Source of the DNA: Chitinophagaceae bacterium
GTDB lineage: Bacteria > Bacteroidota > Bacteroidia > Chitinophagales > Chitinophagaceae
Direction of reading: 5' to 3'
Length of the DNA stretch: 55,177 nt
NCBI GenBank assembly: GCA_020403425.1
Contig: JADBXR010000013.1
Coordinates: forward strand, 1 to 55,177
Position 1 is the stretch's first letter. Each line of letters opens with the position of its first letter. The notes under the pieces were generated by a model that did not search any database, was not told the origin of the DNA, and saw nothing but the letters and a program-made list of their open reading frames with translations. A program made the position numbers and the translations under genes. This document shows, one piece after another, positions 25,110 through 34,900 of the stretch.

Positions 25110-27332
25110 CTATGCCTGGTCCAGCCTGGAAAACTTAAGCCGCAGGCTGTTCCCCACCACGCTTACGCTGCTCAGGGCCATGGCCGCGCCGGCCAGCATA
25201 GGATCTAACAGGAAGCCATTCACAGGGTACAGGATGCCCGCTGCAACGGGTATGCCTATCAGGTTGTAAATAAAGGCCCAGAAAAGGTTCTGCCGGATGG
25301 TCTGCACTGTTCTCTTAGACAGTTTCAATGCCTTGGGAATACTGTTCAGGTCTGAACTGATCAGCGTCATCCTGGCCACGTCCATGGCGATATCGCTTCC
25401 CCTGCCCATGGCAATACTGACATCGGCCTGGGCAAGCGCCTGGCTGTCGTTGATGCCATCACCCACCATGGCAACTATCTTGCCTTGTTTCTGCAGCAGT
25501 TGTACGAACTCAGCTTTGCCTGCGGGTAATACTTCTGCTTTGAATTGTGCGATGCCTGCTTCGCGGGCGATAGCAGCAGCGGTTTGCTGGTTATCCCCGG
25601 TAAGCATGTACACTTCTATTCCCTGTTGCTGTAAGTTATGGATGGCTGTTTTTGAATTGCTTTTGATACTGTCTGCGATCGCGATCACTGCTACCACTGC
25701 TTTCTCTTCTGCAAAAACGACCACTGTTTTGGCTTGCTGTTGCAGATGCTGGATGGTTCTGGTGGTCTCTGTGGTCAACAGGATGCCTTTTTCAGTGAGT
25801 AGGGTGGTGTTGCCAATGGTGTAATTTTTATTTCGATATACAGCTGTGACCCCTTTGCCTGTGATGCTCTGGAAAGCATCCAATTGGATATCGTGAATTT
25901 CCTCCGCTTCTAAATAACGGGTCACTGCTGCTGCCAGTGGGTGTTCAGACTGTTTCTCGATGGCCAGCAGGATAGGTTTTAATAAGGCTGTATTGGCCGG
26001 TTTGGTAAAGATCAGGTCGCTCACGGCAGGCCTGCCTTCTGTGATGGTTCCCGTTTTATCGAGGATGACAGCGTTCACCCGGTAGGCCAGTTCCAGGCTC
26101 TCGGCATCTTTGATGAGGATATGGTTCTCTGCACCTTTGCCCACGCCTACCATGATAGCGGTTGGCGTGGCCAGTCCCAAAGCACAGGGACAGGCGATCA
26201 CCAATACAGTTACCGCAGCCAGGAGCCCCTGTGTAAATGCGTGTTCTCCCCCCAGCAGCAGCCATAACAGGAAAGTGAGCACAGCGATACCCATTACCAC
26301 GGGTACAAAAATGCCGGCGATCCTATCCACCAGTTTCTGTACAGGAGCTTTGCTTCCCTGGGCTTCCTGCACCAGTTGGATGATCTGCGATAAAAGCGTG
26401 GCGCTGCCCACTTTCTCTGCCTGAAAGCGGAAACTTCCTTTCTGGTTGATGGTGCCGGCAAATACCGTGTTCCCGGCTTGTTTTAAAACTGGAACAGGTT
26501 CACCGGTGATCATACTTTCGTCCACATAGGATTCACCGGAGATCACTTGTCCGTCCACCGGTATCTTTTCGCCCGGTTTTACCAATATCAGTTGTTGCGG
26601 CTGCACCTGGCTGATGGGGATCTCGGAAGTTTCCCCATTCTCTGATACCAGCGTGACCGTTTTGGGCTGAAGGCCCATCAGTTTTTTGATGGCAGAGGAT
26701 GTATTGGATTTGGCATTCTCTTCCAGCAGTTTGCCCAACGAGATAAAGGCAATGATCACCGCGGCCGCCTCAAAATATACATGCGCATGCAGTCCGCGTT
26801 TGTGCCAGAACTCAGGAAAGAAGGTATTGAAGCTGCTGAACAGGTAGGCAATGCCCGTGCTCATGGCTACCAGCGTATCCATATTGGCCTTGCCGTGACC
26901 GGCCTGTCGCCAGGCATTGATAAAGAAGTTGCGGCCGAAATAAAAGATCACCACGGTGGCCAATGCCAACATGATATAGTTGCCATAAGGCATGTCCATA
27001 AAGAACATTCCGATCACTACGATGGGTAAGGAGAGGATGGAGGACCAGATGGTCCGGTCCTTAATGCTGCGCAGGTGCTGTTGTTGTGACTGCTCCCTGG
27101 CCTCTTCGCGGTTCTCCTGTTCTATGAGCATATCGTAACCGATGGACCGCACAGTCTGCTGCAGCTGTACAGGGTTAGTTAGGGCCGGGTCGTAACTGAT
27201 CCAGGCATCCTGGCTGGCAAAATTGACCCCGGCATCATTCACACCCGTTGCTGTCTTCAGCATTGATTCAACGCTGATGGCGCAGGAGGCACAACTCATG
27301 TCAAGTATGGGGTAGGTCTCTTTGATAAGCAT
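25110..27332 (-). CDS. copA: copper-translocating P1B-type ATPase CopA
   Basis: A 740-aa Cu+ export pump. I start at the ATG at 27330-27332 ([17 protein letters not shown]). One N-terminal HMA domain has the [10 protein letters not shown] metal site. Membrane helix 6 carries ACPCALG. Other signatures: TGEP actuator loop, DKTGTITEG phosphorylation site, SEHPLAAAV nucleotide-binding HP motif and [10 protein letters not shown] hinge. The last helices contain FIYNLIGIP and [12 protein letters not shown], the Tyr-Asn and Met-Ser-Ser residues that define Cu+ (P1B-1) pumps. Two HMA-AraC regulator genes lie immediately upstream in the same direction, which supports copper-responsive control. Confidence 0.95.
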   Translation of the reverse strand: MLIKETYPILDMSCASCAISVESMLKTATGVNDAGVNFASQDAWISYDPALTNPVQLQQTVRSIGYDMLIEQENREEAREQSQQQHLRSIKDRTIWSSILSLPIVVIGMFFMDMPYGNYIMLALATVVIFYFGRNFFINAWRQAGHGKANMDTLVAMSTGIAYLFSSFNTFFPEFWHKRGLHAHVYFEAAAVIIAFISLGKLLEENAKSNTSSAIKKLMGLQPKTVTLVSENGETSEIPISQVQPQQLILVKPGEKIPVDGQVISGESYVDESMITGEPVPVLKQAGNTVFAGTINQKGSFRFQAEKVGSATLLSQIIQLVQEAQGSKAPVQKLVDRIAGIFVPVVMGIAVLTFLLWLLLGGEHAFTQGLLAAVTVLVIACPCALGLATPTAIMVGVGKGAENHILIKDAESLELAYRVNAVILDKTGTITEGRPAVSDLIFTKPANTALLKPILLAIEKQSEHPLAAAVTRYLEAEEIHDIQLDAFQSITGKGVTAVYRNKNYTIGNTTLLTEKGILLTTETTRTIQHLQQQAKTVVVFAEEKAVVAVIAIADSIKSNSKTAIHNLQQQGIEVYMLTGDNQQTAAAIAREAGIAQFKAEVLPAGKAEFVQLLQKQGKIVAMVGDGINDSQALAQADVSIAMGRGSDIAMDVARMTLISSDLNSIPKALKLSKRTVQTIRQNLFWAFIYNLIGIPVAAGILYPVNGFLLDPMLAGAAMALSSVSVVGNSLRLKFSRLDQA

Positions 27333-27398
27333 AACAGATTGTTTCTGCAAAGCTCCTAAGGAAACAGGGAGCTGCTGTTATACAATGCGGGGACAGAT

Positions 27399-27986
27399 TC
27401 ATATTATTCCAGACATTCTTTCTGCAGCCGCTGCGCTTTCTTTTGTTTTCCGGATGTTCCTGAAATGAGAGGGAGTTAAGCCCCTGTGTTGTGTGAACTG
27501 TTTCGACAGGTGGGCCACACTGCTGAAACCCAAAGCGAACGCAATATCGGACACGGACCGGTTGGTATACACCAACAGTTCACTGGCCTGTTTGATACGC
27601 TGATCGATGATATATTTTTCGAGGCTGTACCGCTCTGTACGCGTAAATAGATCGCTGAGGGTTTCGTAACTGGTGTTCAAACTGGCTGCGGCATAACGCG
27701 AGAAACGGAAGGCGGGGGGAAAGTCAAAGTTGCCTGAGTAAACATGCGATACCAATGCTTTGATCTCCTGTATGGTACGGCTGTTCTTATCCCTCAGGAC
27801 CGAGAAGCCCAGTGGTTGTAGATGCGTTTCCAGTAAGGTCAGATCCATAGGTGCTGTCCCGCTGATGCTGAGTTCGCCCAGTTGCAGGCTGCTGACAGCA
27901 ATGCCAAGCGCATCCATGACCTGTTGCACTGCCGTGATGCAGCGCTGACAGACCATTCCTTTGATGTACCATTTCTGTTCCTGCAT
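27399..27986 (-). CDS. HMA-AraC fusion regulator, copy 1 (probable copper-responsive)
   Basis: A 195-aa protein. Residues ~1-70 look like an HMA-type domain with a CxxC site (YIKGMVCQRCITAVQQV). Residues ~95-185 are an AraC-type DNA-binding domain, with the two helix-turn-helices around SVSDIAFALGFSSVAHLSKQF and TPSHFRNIRKTK. The fusion is widespread in Bacteroidota next to copper pumps, so copper is the likely signal, but it has not been shown here. It lies 66 bp upstream of copA in the same direction and follows a paralog after 80 bp. Confidence 0.85.
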   Translation of the reverse strand: MQEQKWYIKGMVCQRCITAVQQVMDALGIAVSSLQLGELSISGTAPMDLTLLETHLQPLGFSVLRDKNSRTIQEIKALVSHVYSGNFDFPPAFRFSRYAAASLNTSYETLSDLFTRTERYSLEKYIIDQRIKQASELLVYTNRSVSDIAFALGFSSVAHLSKQFTQHRGLTPSHFRNIRKTKESAAAAERMSGII

Positions 27987-28066
27987 ACAGCCGCTTTTGA
28001 ACAGGCAAGTTAGCGCTGCCGGACAGGGTAGTTGTTATAGCATTACCAGGAACCGTTATATAATTT

Positions 28067-28633
28067 TCAGGATCCGATCTTATCCAGTGGGCGCCGGTTC
28101 TTCTCTTTCAGTTTGCGGAACTCCGAGGCGGTCAGTCCCGTAATTTTTTTGAACTGTTGTGATAGGTGTTGCACACTGCTGTATCCGAGCTGGTCGGCAA
28201 TTCCGGCAAGACTGAGTTCATCATAAACCAGCAGCTCCTTCACTTTTTCAATACGCTGGAGGATCGTATATTTTTCGATAGTGATACCTTCCACCGATGA
28301 AAAAAGAGAACTGAGGTATGGGTAATCGAGTCCCAGCTTCTCTTCCAGTAGTGCCGATAGTTTCAGGTTCAGCTCATCTTCATTTCTGTGTATCAGTGAT
28401 ACGATAGTGGTCTTGATCTTTTCAACGATCCGTGATTTTTTATCATCCAGCAATTCAAAACCGATGGCAGAGAGATTTGCTGAAAAAGCCTCGAGTTGTG
28501 CGGCACTGACCTGGCTGCTCAATTCTATCTCTCCTAACTGTATGTGTTTGTAGGTTAGTCCCAGCTTCTCCAGTTCTTGTCGAACCGCCATGATACAACG
28601 GTCGCAGACCATATTTTTTACATAAAGGAACAT
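28067..28633 (-). CDS. HMA-AraC fusion regulator, copy 2
   Basis: A 188-aa paralog of the adjacent regulator: an N-terminal metal-site domain (YVKNMVCDRCIMAVRQEL) plus a C-terminal AraC domain (SLAGIADQLGYSSVQHLSQQF, then TGLTASEFRKLK). I start at the ATG at 28631-28633; a longer frame to 28696 would reach into the divergent leader of the thioredoxin-like gene. Domain order and CxxC position match copy 1, but overall identity is low, so this is an old duplication or two separately acquired regulators. Only 98 bp separate its start from the divergent thiol protein gene. Confidence 0.85.
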   Translation of the reverse strand: MFLYVKNMVCDRCIMAVRQELEKLGLTYKHIQLGEIELSSQVSAAQLEAFSANLSAIGFELLDDKKSRIVEKIKTTIVSLIHRNEDELNLKLSALLEEKLGLDYPYLSSLFSSVEGITIEKYTILQRIEKVKELLVYDELSLAGIADQLGYSSVQHLSQQFKKITGLTASEFRKLKEKNRRPLDKIGS

Positions 28634-28731
28634 AGGCTCATGGGATATAGGTGATCGGATACTTCGAAGATATCTATTTTTCGCGGCCAAGGACATCCGC
28701 GTTTGACAGGAACTTTATTATCTTCATCCTC

Positions 28732-29220
28732 ATGATGAAAAGAACGGGTCTGCTACTGTTACTGTCTATGTTGCTGGGTGTGTCAATGGCGCAAACGCCG
28801 GCCCAAAGGATCCCGGATTTTCGTTTTATCAGGAAGACCGGCGCTGCATTCACCCGACAGGACCTGGCAGCCGGCAAACCTGTCTTTTTTGTTTTCTTCG
28901 ATATCACCTGCGAGCATTGCCGTAACAGCATGCAATACCTGAATGGTCATTATCGGGAACTGAGCCGGGCAGCGATCTACCTGGTGACCATGGATCCCGG
29001 CCCCAGTGCAGAAGCTTTCCTGGGAAGCCAGGCGCCGCAATTGGCTAGGCAGCCCAATGTATTGTTGCTACGCGACACCCGTCAACAGTTCATCACCCTT
29101 TTCCGCCCCAGGAAATTCCCTTCCCTGTTTCTTTATTCTTCCCAACAGCAGTTGGTCCTGTATAGTGATGAAGAAAAGGACCTGCCTGTTTTTTTGGCAA
29201 AGATCAGGTCTGCCAGATAA
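28732..29220 (+). CDS. secreted thioredoxin-like protein with CEHC motif
   Basis: A 162-aa exported protein. The ATG at 28732 begins a signal peptide (MMKRTGLLLLLSMLLGVSMAQ). The mature part is a TlpA/AhpC-like thioredoxin fold: IPDFRF, then FVFFDITCEHCRNSMQYLN with the CEHC redox pair, and a later cis-proline region (RKFPSLFLY). A CxHC pair in the envelope suits thiol reduction or copper handling. It is divergent from the HMA-AraC regulators, which could control it from the shared 98-bp region. Its exact substrate is unknown. Confidence 0.8.
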   Translation: MMKRTGLLLLLSMLLGVSMAQTPAQRIPDFRFIRKTGAAFTRQDLAAGKPVFFVFFDITCEHCRNSMQYLNGHYRELSRAAIYLVTMDPGPSAEAFLGSQAPQLARQPNVLLLRDTRQQFITLFRPRKFPSLFLYSSQQQLVLYSDEEKDLPVFLAKIRSAR

Positions 29221-29362
29221 GCCGGAGCTTTGTGCTACCAGGGTATTCAGTTGCGGGTAATACTCGTTTTATTGTCTGGTGAATAGCCTGTATTTTTATA
29301 AAAGCATATAGGAACTGCTCAGGGAAACAGGTAGCGATCGCTCAAGCGCTAAACCAAACTGC

Positions 29363-30031
29363 ATGCACCAACCGTCCAAGGACCCAAGACTGATCTCCTT
29401 TAAAACACTGGTACAATCCATCGGCTGGATGAGTGTTCTGTTGCCGGCAGCTATGCTGGTAGGTAATTACCTGTTTGGTCACTGTTATACGATACAGGAT
29501 TCGGTGAGTGATTATTATTATACGGTTACCGGTGACCTGCTGGTAGGTACACTATGTGCGGTGGCACTGTTCCTGATCTCTTATAAAGGTTATCCCGGTG
29601 ACCGGCTGGATGGGTTCCTGTCCACCTCGGCGGGAATACTGGCATTGGGTGTGGCATTCTTCCCTACCAATGAAACCAGTGCCGACAGTTGTGCCATTGT
29701 TCACCTGCCCCTGAATGAACTGCGTAATAACCTGCACAATGTGTTTTCAGCGGCTCTCTTCCTGATACTGGCGGCCATTTCGCTGTTCCAGTTCACCAAA
29801 AGCAGGGGTGTGGTCATCACCCGTCAGAAGAAACAGCGCAACCGGGTGTACCGCATCTGCGGGGTGTTGATGTTGGTATGTATTGTATTGCTGGCGCTGT
29901 ATACCAATCTGCGTGATACTATGCCCTGGCTGAAAGTCTATAAACCCGTTTTCTGGCTCGAATCCGGCGCCTTATTGGCATTCGGGATCTCGTGGCTGGT
30001 GAAGGGTGGGTTGTTTTTGAAGGACAAGTGA
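29363..30031 (+). CDS. multi-pass membrane protein of unknown function
   Basis: A 222-aa protein with about six hydrophobic segments, e.g. MSVLLPAAMLVGNYLF, LLVGTLCAVALFLISY, STSAGILALGVAFF, VFSAALFLILAAISLF, ICGVLMLVCIVLLALY and GALLAFGISWLV. Polar loops include IQDSVSDYYYTVTGD and TNETSADSCAIVHLPLN, which may face the periplasm. I recognise no family with confidence; the layout is similar to DUF998-like proteins. Its stop codon is followed within 3 bp by a direct copy of the octamer repeat seen at hypC. Confidence 0.65.
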   Translation: MHQPSKDPRLISFKTLVQSIGWMSVLLPAAMLVGNYLFGHCYTIQDSVSDYYYTVTGDLLVGTLCAVALFLISYKGYPGDRLDGFLSTSAGILALGVAFFPTNETSADSCAIVHLPLNELRNNLHNVFSAALFLILAAISLFQFTKSRGVVITRQKKQRNRVYRICGVLMLVCIVLLALYTNLRDTMPWLKVYKPVFWLESGALLAFGISWLVKGGLFLKDK

Positions 30032-30038
30032 CAATGAG

Positions 30039-30085
30039 TGAATGAGTGAATGAGTGAATGAGTGGATGAGTGAATGAGTGAATGG
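30039..30085 (+). repeat. octamer repeat array, dispersed fourth copy of the 37-bp repeat
   Basis: Three TGAATGAG units, one TGGATGAG, one TGAATGAG and a final TGAATGG. Bases 30049-30085 are identical to 9637-9673, 20 kb away. The array begins right after the stop codon of the membrane protein gene, as it does at hypC. Confidence 0.85.
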
Positions 30086-30094
30086 GGGGGATTG

Positions 30095-31423
30095 TCAGGA
30101 AACACTCATATCATTTGGTAACACATTCTTCAAAGGAAGAACAAGTGTATTGTCCTGGAAATACGAGAAGTTATTATTTTGATCTGTGGTCTGTTTTTTT
30201 GAAAGATTGAAATACTCCGAAGGTGTCATCCCCTTTCTTTTTTTAAAGGCATTGATGAAAGTGGTCCTTGAATTGAAACCTACATGATTGCCTAACGCTT
30301 CAATAGTATAAGAGAGTAAGGAATCGTCTTTTTGTACCTGGTCGCACAGGTGGTCTATTCTCAGGTCGTTGATGAACTCATTGAAATTCTTTCCCAGGTA
30401 CTGGTTGATGAAAGCAGATAGAATATAGGAAGGTAACTGTATCTCGTTGCTGAGGTCCTTGATGGAATAGCCTGTTTTGATGAAGGGCTGCTTTTCCGAA
30501 AAATGTTGTTCGATCATAGACTCGTACAGAACAGCATCGGCATGCGGGATGCTTTTTTTCTTGGTCAATTGCTCCGCATTGGGAACGTTTGGATTGATCC
30601 TTTCCACCGGTTCCGCTACTACTTCTTCTGTTTTGACGGTAGATTCCTGCAGCCATCCCTTCATGCCATAGAGTATCTCCGGCTTCACTACTAAATAGAC
30701 ACAGATGAAAAGTATGGAGAGCCCCACATTGGTAAGGATCAGGTAGTCCAGACGAAATACATTGCTTACATGCAAGGTCATTTCAATGAATACGAGCAGG
30801 TAACTGATCGATAGGATATAGGTGAACGATTGAAGCCAGGTAAACACGGTCTGGTTATGAACGTTGAACTGTTTCTGTTTATTGATCTTGGCTTTCCACT
30901 TCCAGATGAGCCTGCATTGTGCAGCAAGGAAAATGACCCCAAGCAGTATTCTTGCCACGGCCACCCAGCCTTTGGGAAACAGCCCTTCGGGTTCTAACAG
31001 GATGAGTTTGAGATTGGTCAGGTTGTGTTTTATAACAGCCACTTTTTGTTCACTGCTTAACAGATAAAATGGGATCCTGTGAATGAGGTAGATGGGTACC
31101 GGAATAAAGAATAACCAGTCGTTACGTTTTAGGCGGAAGGTTTGTTCTAACACAGAACGTACATATATATAAGACAGGGGTCCGATACAGAAGATCGTCC
31201 AGGCCATTAACCTGTAGAAAAGCGGGAAAATGATAAAATAGTTGGTTACATAAGCTGCATTGACAAGCATTATATATGACAGGATGGCAATGATCATGGC
31301 AACCAGGTTAGGCGCCAGGCTTTTTTCCTTGTTCACAAAAAAAAGGATCAGCGAAACAAACATTCCTAAGCTCCCTGTTATAAGGCAAGCGATGAATAAA
31401 ATCGAATCCTGTGTGATACCCAT
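30095..31423 (-). CDS. membrane-anchored AraC family transcriptional regulator
   Basis: A 442-aa protein with about seven membrane helices in residues 1-245 and a cytoplasmic AraC DNA-binding domain at ~320-415 (YSIKDLSNEIQLPSYILSAF, then LGNHVGFNSRTTFINAFKK and KGMTPSEYF). This 7TM-AraC layout is common in Bacteroidota; the sensed signal is unknown. The preceding linker is acidic and proline-rich. A hairpin CCCCTT-GCAT-AAGGGG (31450-31465) lies in its 5' leader. Nothing adjacent is clearly its target; the T9SS cassette starts 480 bp away on the other strand. Confidence 0.85.
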   Translation of the reverse strand: MGITQDSILFIACLITGSLGMFVSLILFFVNKEKSLAPNLVAMIIAILSYIMLVNAAYVTNYFIIFPLFYRLMAWTIFCIGPLSYIYVRSVLEQTFRLKRNDWLFFIPVPIYLIHRIPFYLLSSEQKVAVIKHNLTNLKLILLEPEGLFPKGWVAVARILLGVIFLAAQCRLIWKWKAKINKQKQFNVHNQTVFTWLQSFTYILSISYLLVFIEMTLHVSNVFRLDYLILTNVGLSILFICVYLVVKPEILYGMKGWLQESTVKTEEVVAEPVERINPNVPNAEQLTKKKSIPHADAVLYESMIEQHFSEKQPFIKTGYSIKDLSNEIQLPSYILSAFINQYLGKNFNEFINDLRIDHLCDQVQKDDSLLSYTIEALGNHVGFNSRTTFINAFKKRKGMTPSEYFNLSKKQTTDQNNNFSYFQDNTLVLPLKNVLPNDMSVS

Positions 31424-31905
31424 TGTTACGCTGCAATTTTTCGCTCAAGCCCCTTGCATAAGGGGTGTTCTGAATAGATAAGCCGACAAATTTAATTCGA
31501 GTTTTTCCGCATGGGATAAAACGGCCAGCCTATTTTTCAAAATCCAATTTATTCGGCAAAAAATATCAAAAATAACGCATCCGGGTCCTGTGAAATAGCT
31601 GCTTTTCGCCGGATTCGCATGAAAAACATCTTATTCTGCCAACGCTCTTCTGATGGGCATTCCGTTGCTGTGGTAAGTCTGAACAGCCTGTTTATGTTTC
31701 GATGGGTTCCATAGATGTGTCAGTACATAAAATTGAACGGCTTCTCTGTTCAGAATTGTCGAAACTGGACAACGTAGTACAAAATTATAATGGCAAGTGG
31801 TGTTCTTTTGCGCACTTGTAGACGATCCAATTTCTCTGAAGCCATCCTTGAGACCTGACAAATACCGTCTTAATCTGATTTTAATAATAATTGAAAAAAG
31901 GATTC
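31424..31905. promoter_or_regulatory. 482-bp divergent intergenic region between the AraC regulator and the adhesin
   Basis: It holds two exact TAnnTTTG matches on the minus strand, TAAATTTG at 31494-31487 and TATTTTTG at 31574-31567, suited to transcribing the AraC gene. A small palindrome (31450-31465) is also present. I see no convincing -7 box for the adhesin and no credible gene; a 76-codon minus-strand frame at 31631-31861 has no family features. Confidence 0.4.
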
Positions 31906-34900
31906 ATGCTTAATTATTCAACCACTTCAAATCCTGAGATCTTGAAAAGTAGTATTGCCGGTTCTAACCGGTTGAAGAATCTGCTGATCTGGCTGGTAGC
32001 CCTTTTTCTGTCGGCAAATGCCTATGCCGGAGTGTCAGTAAACTTTAATAAGGTTTACAAAGCTACCGGAACCGCATACGATGCCCAGACAAACACTGCG
32101 GCCATCACCACTTCTATTGTGGGAACTGATTTTAAGTTTGAGGACCCCAACCAGCCAACAGCGTTCAATGGCAACTATGTCAGGGGTATTTTGACATATA
32201 CCAATTCTTCGGGTCAGGTAGTAACTGTTTACGGAGAGATCAACCGCCGGGCAAAAACCGGGGGACCTGGAGATAATACGATCTGTTTTTACATGGTAGC
32301 TATTTCCAATAATGACCTGGCGAATCCGGTTTATTCCGGGGAGGCATACTTGCTGATACACCCCGTGAATGGTCCGGCCAATGTATCTGATAACAGTAAT
32401 GTTGCCACTTCTTCTGACCCGATCGCCTCTGCATTGAATGACATGTTGGCTTTACAGCCCAGTATCAGTTCCCAGATGTCTACAGCTGGTCAAACAGTTT
32501 GTTTAAATGGAGCCATTACGCCATTACAACTTACAGCTACGATCAGTAGTGGAACCTTAAGTGAGGTTAAGTGGTATCAGAGCACTACCAATGCTAATGC
32601 GGGTGGTACTTTGGTTAGTACTGTTGCCTTAACAGGTACCAGCCAAACGATCACTTATACGCCTACCAGTAGTACAACTGGCGATTCATATTATTACGCC
32701 ATCATTACAGGTAGCTCTGGTCTTAAGACCACCAGTAATGTTTCGGGTAAAATAACGGTTCTTGACCAGCCAACGATCAGCGGTGTGACAGGTACTTTGT
32801 CCATTTGTTCCGGTCTGACCACCACGTTAACGGCGGCATCGGCCACCAGCTCCCCTACCTATAAATGGTATACGGCAGCTACCGGTGGTACCTTATTATA
32901 TACTGGCGCATCTTATACAACAGCAGCCCTGACCACAACCACCAGTTTTTATGTGGATGTGACCAATGGGGGCGGTTGTACTTCGGCCTCGAGAACAGCT
33001 ACTACCGTTACGGTAAATGCATTGCCAACGATCAGTGGTGTATCCGGTACCTTATCTATTTGTTCCGGTTTGACCACCACGTTGACTGCGGCTTCAGCTA
33101 CCAGCTCCCCTACCTATAAATGGTATACGGCAGCTACCGGTGGCACTTTATTATATACGGGGGCGGCTTATACAACAGCGGCCCTGACCACTACCACCAG
33201 TTTTTATGTGGATGTGACCAACACCGGCGGTTGTACTTCAGCTTCCAGGACTACAGCTACGGTTACGGTAAATGCTTTGCCGACCATCAGCGGCGTAACC
33301 GGTACTTTATCCATCTGTTCCGGCCTGACCACTACTTTAACAGCGGCATCAGCTACCAGCACACCCACCTATAAATGGTACGATGCGGCTACCGGTGGTA
33401 CTTTATTATATACAGGAGCAGCTTATACAACCGCAGCGTTAACCACAACCACCAGTTTTTATGTGGATGTGACCAATGGAAGTGGTTGTAGTTCAGCATC
33501 CAGAACTGCCACCACTGTTACGGTAAATGCTATACCAACTATCAGCAGCGTAACCGGCACCTTGTCAATCTGTTCCGGACAGAGCACAACATTAGTGGCT
33601 TCATCCGCATCCACCTCGCCCACGTATAAGTGGTATGATGCTGCTGCGGGTGGAACTTTATTATATACCGGTGCATCCTATACAACCGCAGCATTAACCA
33701 CAACCACCAGTTTTTATGTGGAAGTGACCAGCGGTGCGGGATGTACGTCTGCGTCCAGAACAAGCACAACAGTTACGGTCATCAGTGGAGCGGCACCAGT
33801 CATCAGCGGTGTCACCGGCGGAACAGAGATCTGCGCAGGATTGAGCACTACCTTAACTGCAGCATCATCAACCACTTCTCCTACATTTTACTGGTATGAT
33901 AATGTCATAGCAGGCAATCTATTACATACAGGGGCTTCTTATACAACTGGCGTGTTGACCACTACCACTAATTTTTATGTGGAGGTGACCAATGGAACGG
34001 GATGTACATCTACCCCCAGAACAGCAACGACTGTTACGGTAAATGCATTACCTACGATCAGTGGCGTGACTGGTACTTTGACAATTTGTTCCGGTTTGAC
34101 CACTACCTTAACGGCGGCATCAGCTACCAGTACCCCTACTTATAAGTGGTATAGTGCGGCAACAGGTGGTACTTTGTTATATACCGGTGCTGCTTATACA
34201 ACAACTGCTCTAACCACAACCACGAGTTTTTATGTGGAAGTGACCAGTGCTGGTGGATGCGTATCTGCATCGCGCACGCAGGTAACCGTTACAGTTAATA
34301 GTAAACCTACGGTATCTGTAAGCCCGGCCACTGTTACCATCAAACTGGGTAATGCTGCCATCCTTACGGCAGCAGGCGCCAATAGCTATAGCTGGTTACC
34401 TGTTACCGGACTGTCTGCTTCCAATACGGTCAGCGCAACTGCCAATCCAACGGTTACCACTACTTATACAGTTACCGGAACTTCTACCAGTTCTGGTTGT
34501 ACAAATACAGCCACTGTCACAGTTACCGTAGCAGCGGAAACAAATCCTGACGTGAATGCCACGAACGTGAATGTTCCCGTAAACGGTAATGTATCCACCA
34601 ATGATGTGACACCTGCCGGTTCAAGTTATGGTACACCGATACCGGCTTCTGGTAATCCGACAGGTGCTACGATCACGATGAATACGGATGGTACCTATGT
34701 TTTCAAAGCTACTCAGCCGGGAACATACACTTATCAGGTTCCTTTGTGTGCGGCTGGTCAGACATCGAACTGCCCTACTAAAGCATTGGTAATTACGGTA
34801 AGTGACCCAGCCCGTATAGATAATCCCCCGGTAGCGAATCTGGATATCGTAACAGCGTTACCAGGAGCAACCACAACAACGAATATCCTGGCAAATGATA

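Noticed and set aside
31631..31861. 76-codon minus-strand frame between the AraC regulator and the adhesin
   Set aside because: No recognisable domain and no promoter or start support; treated as intergenic.
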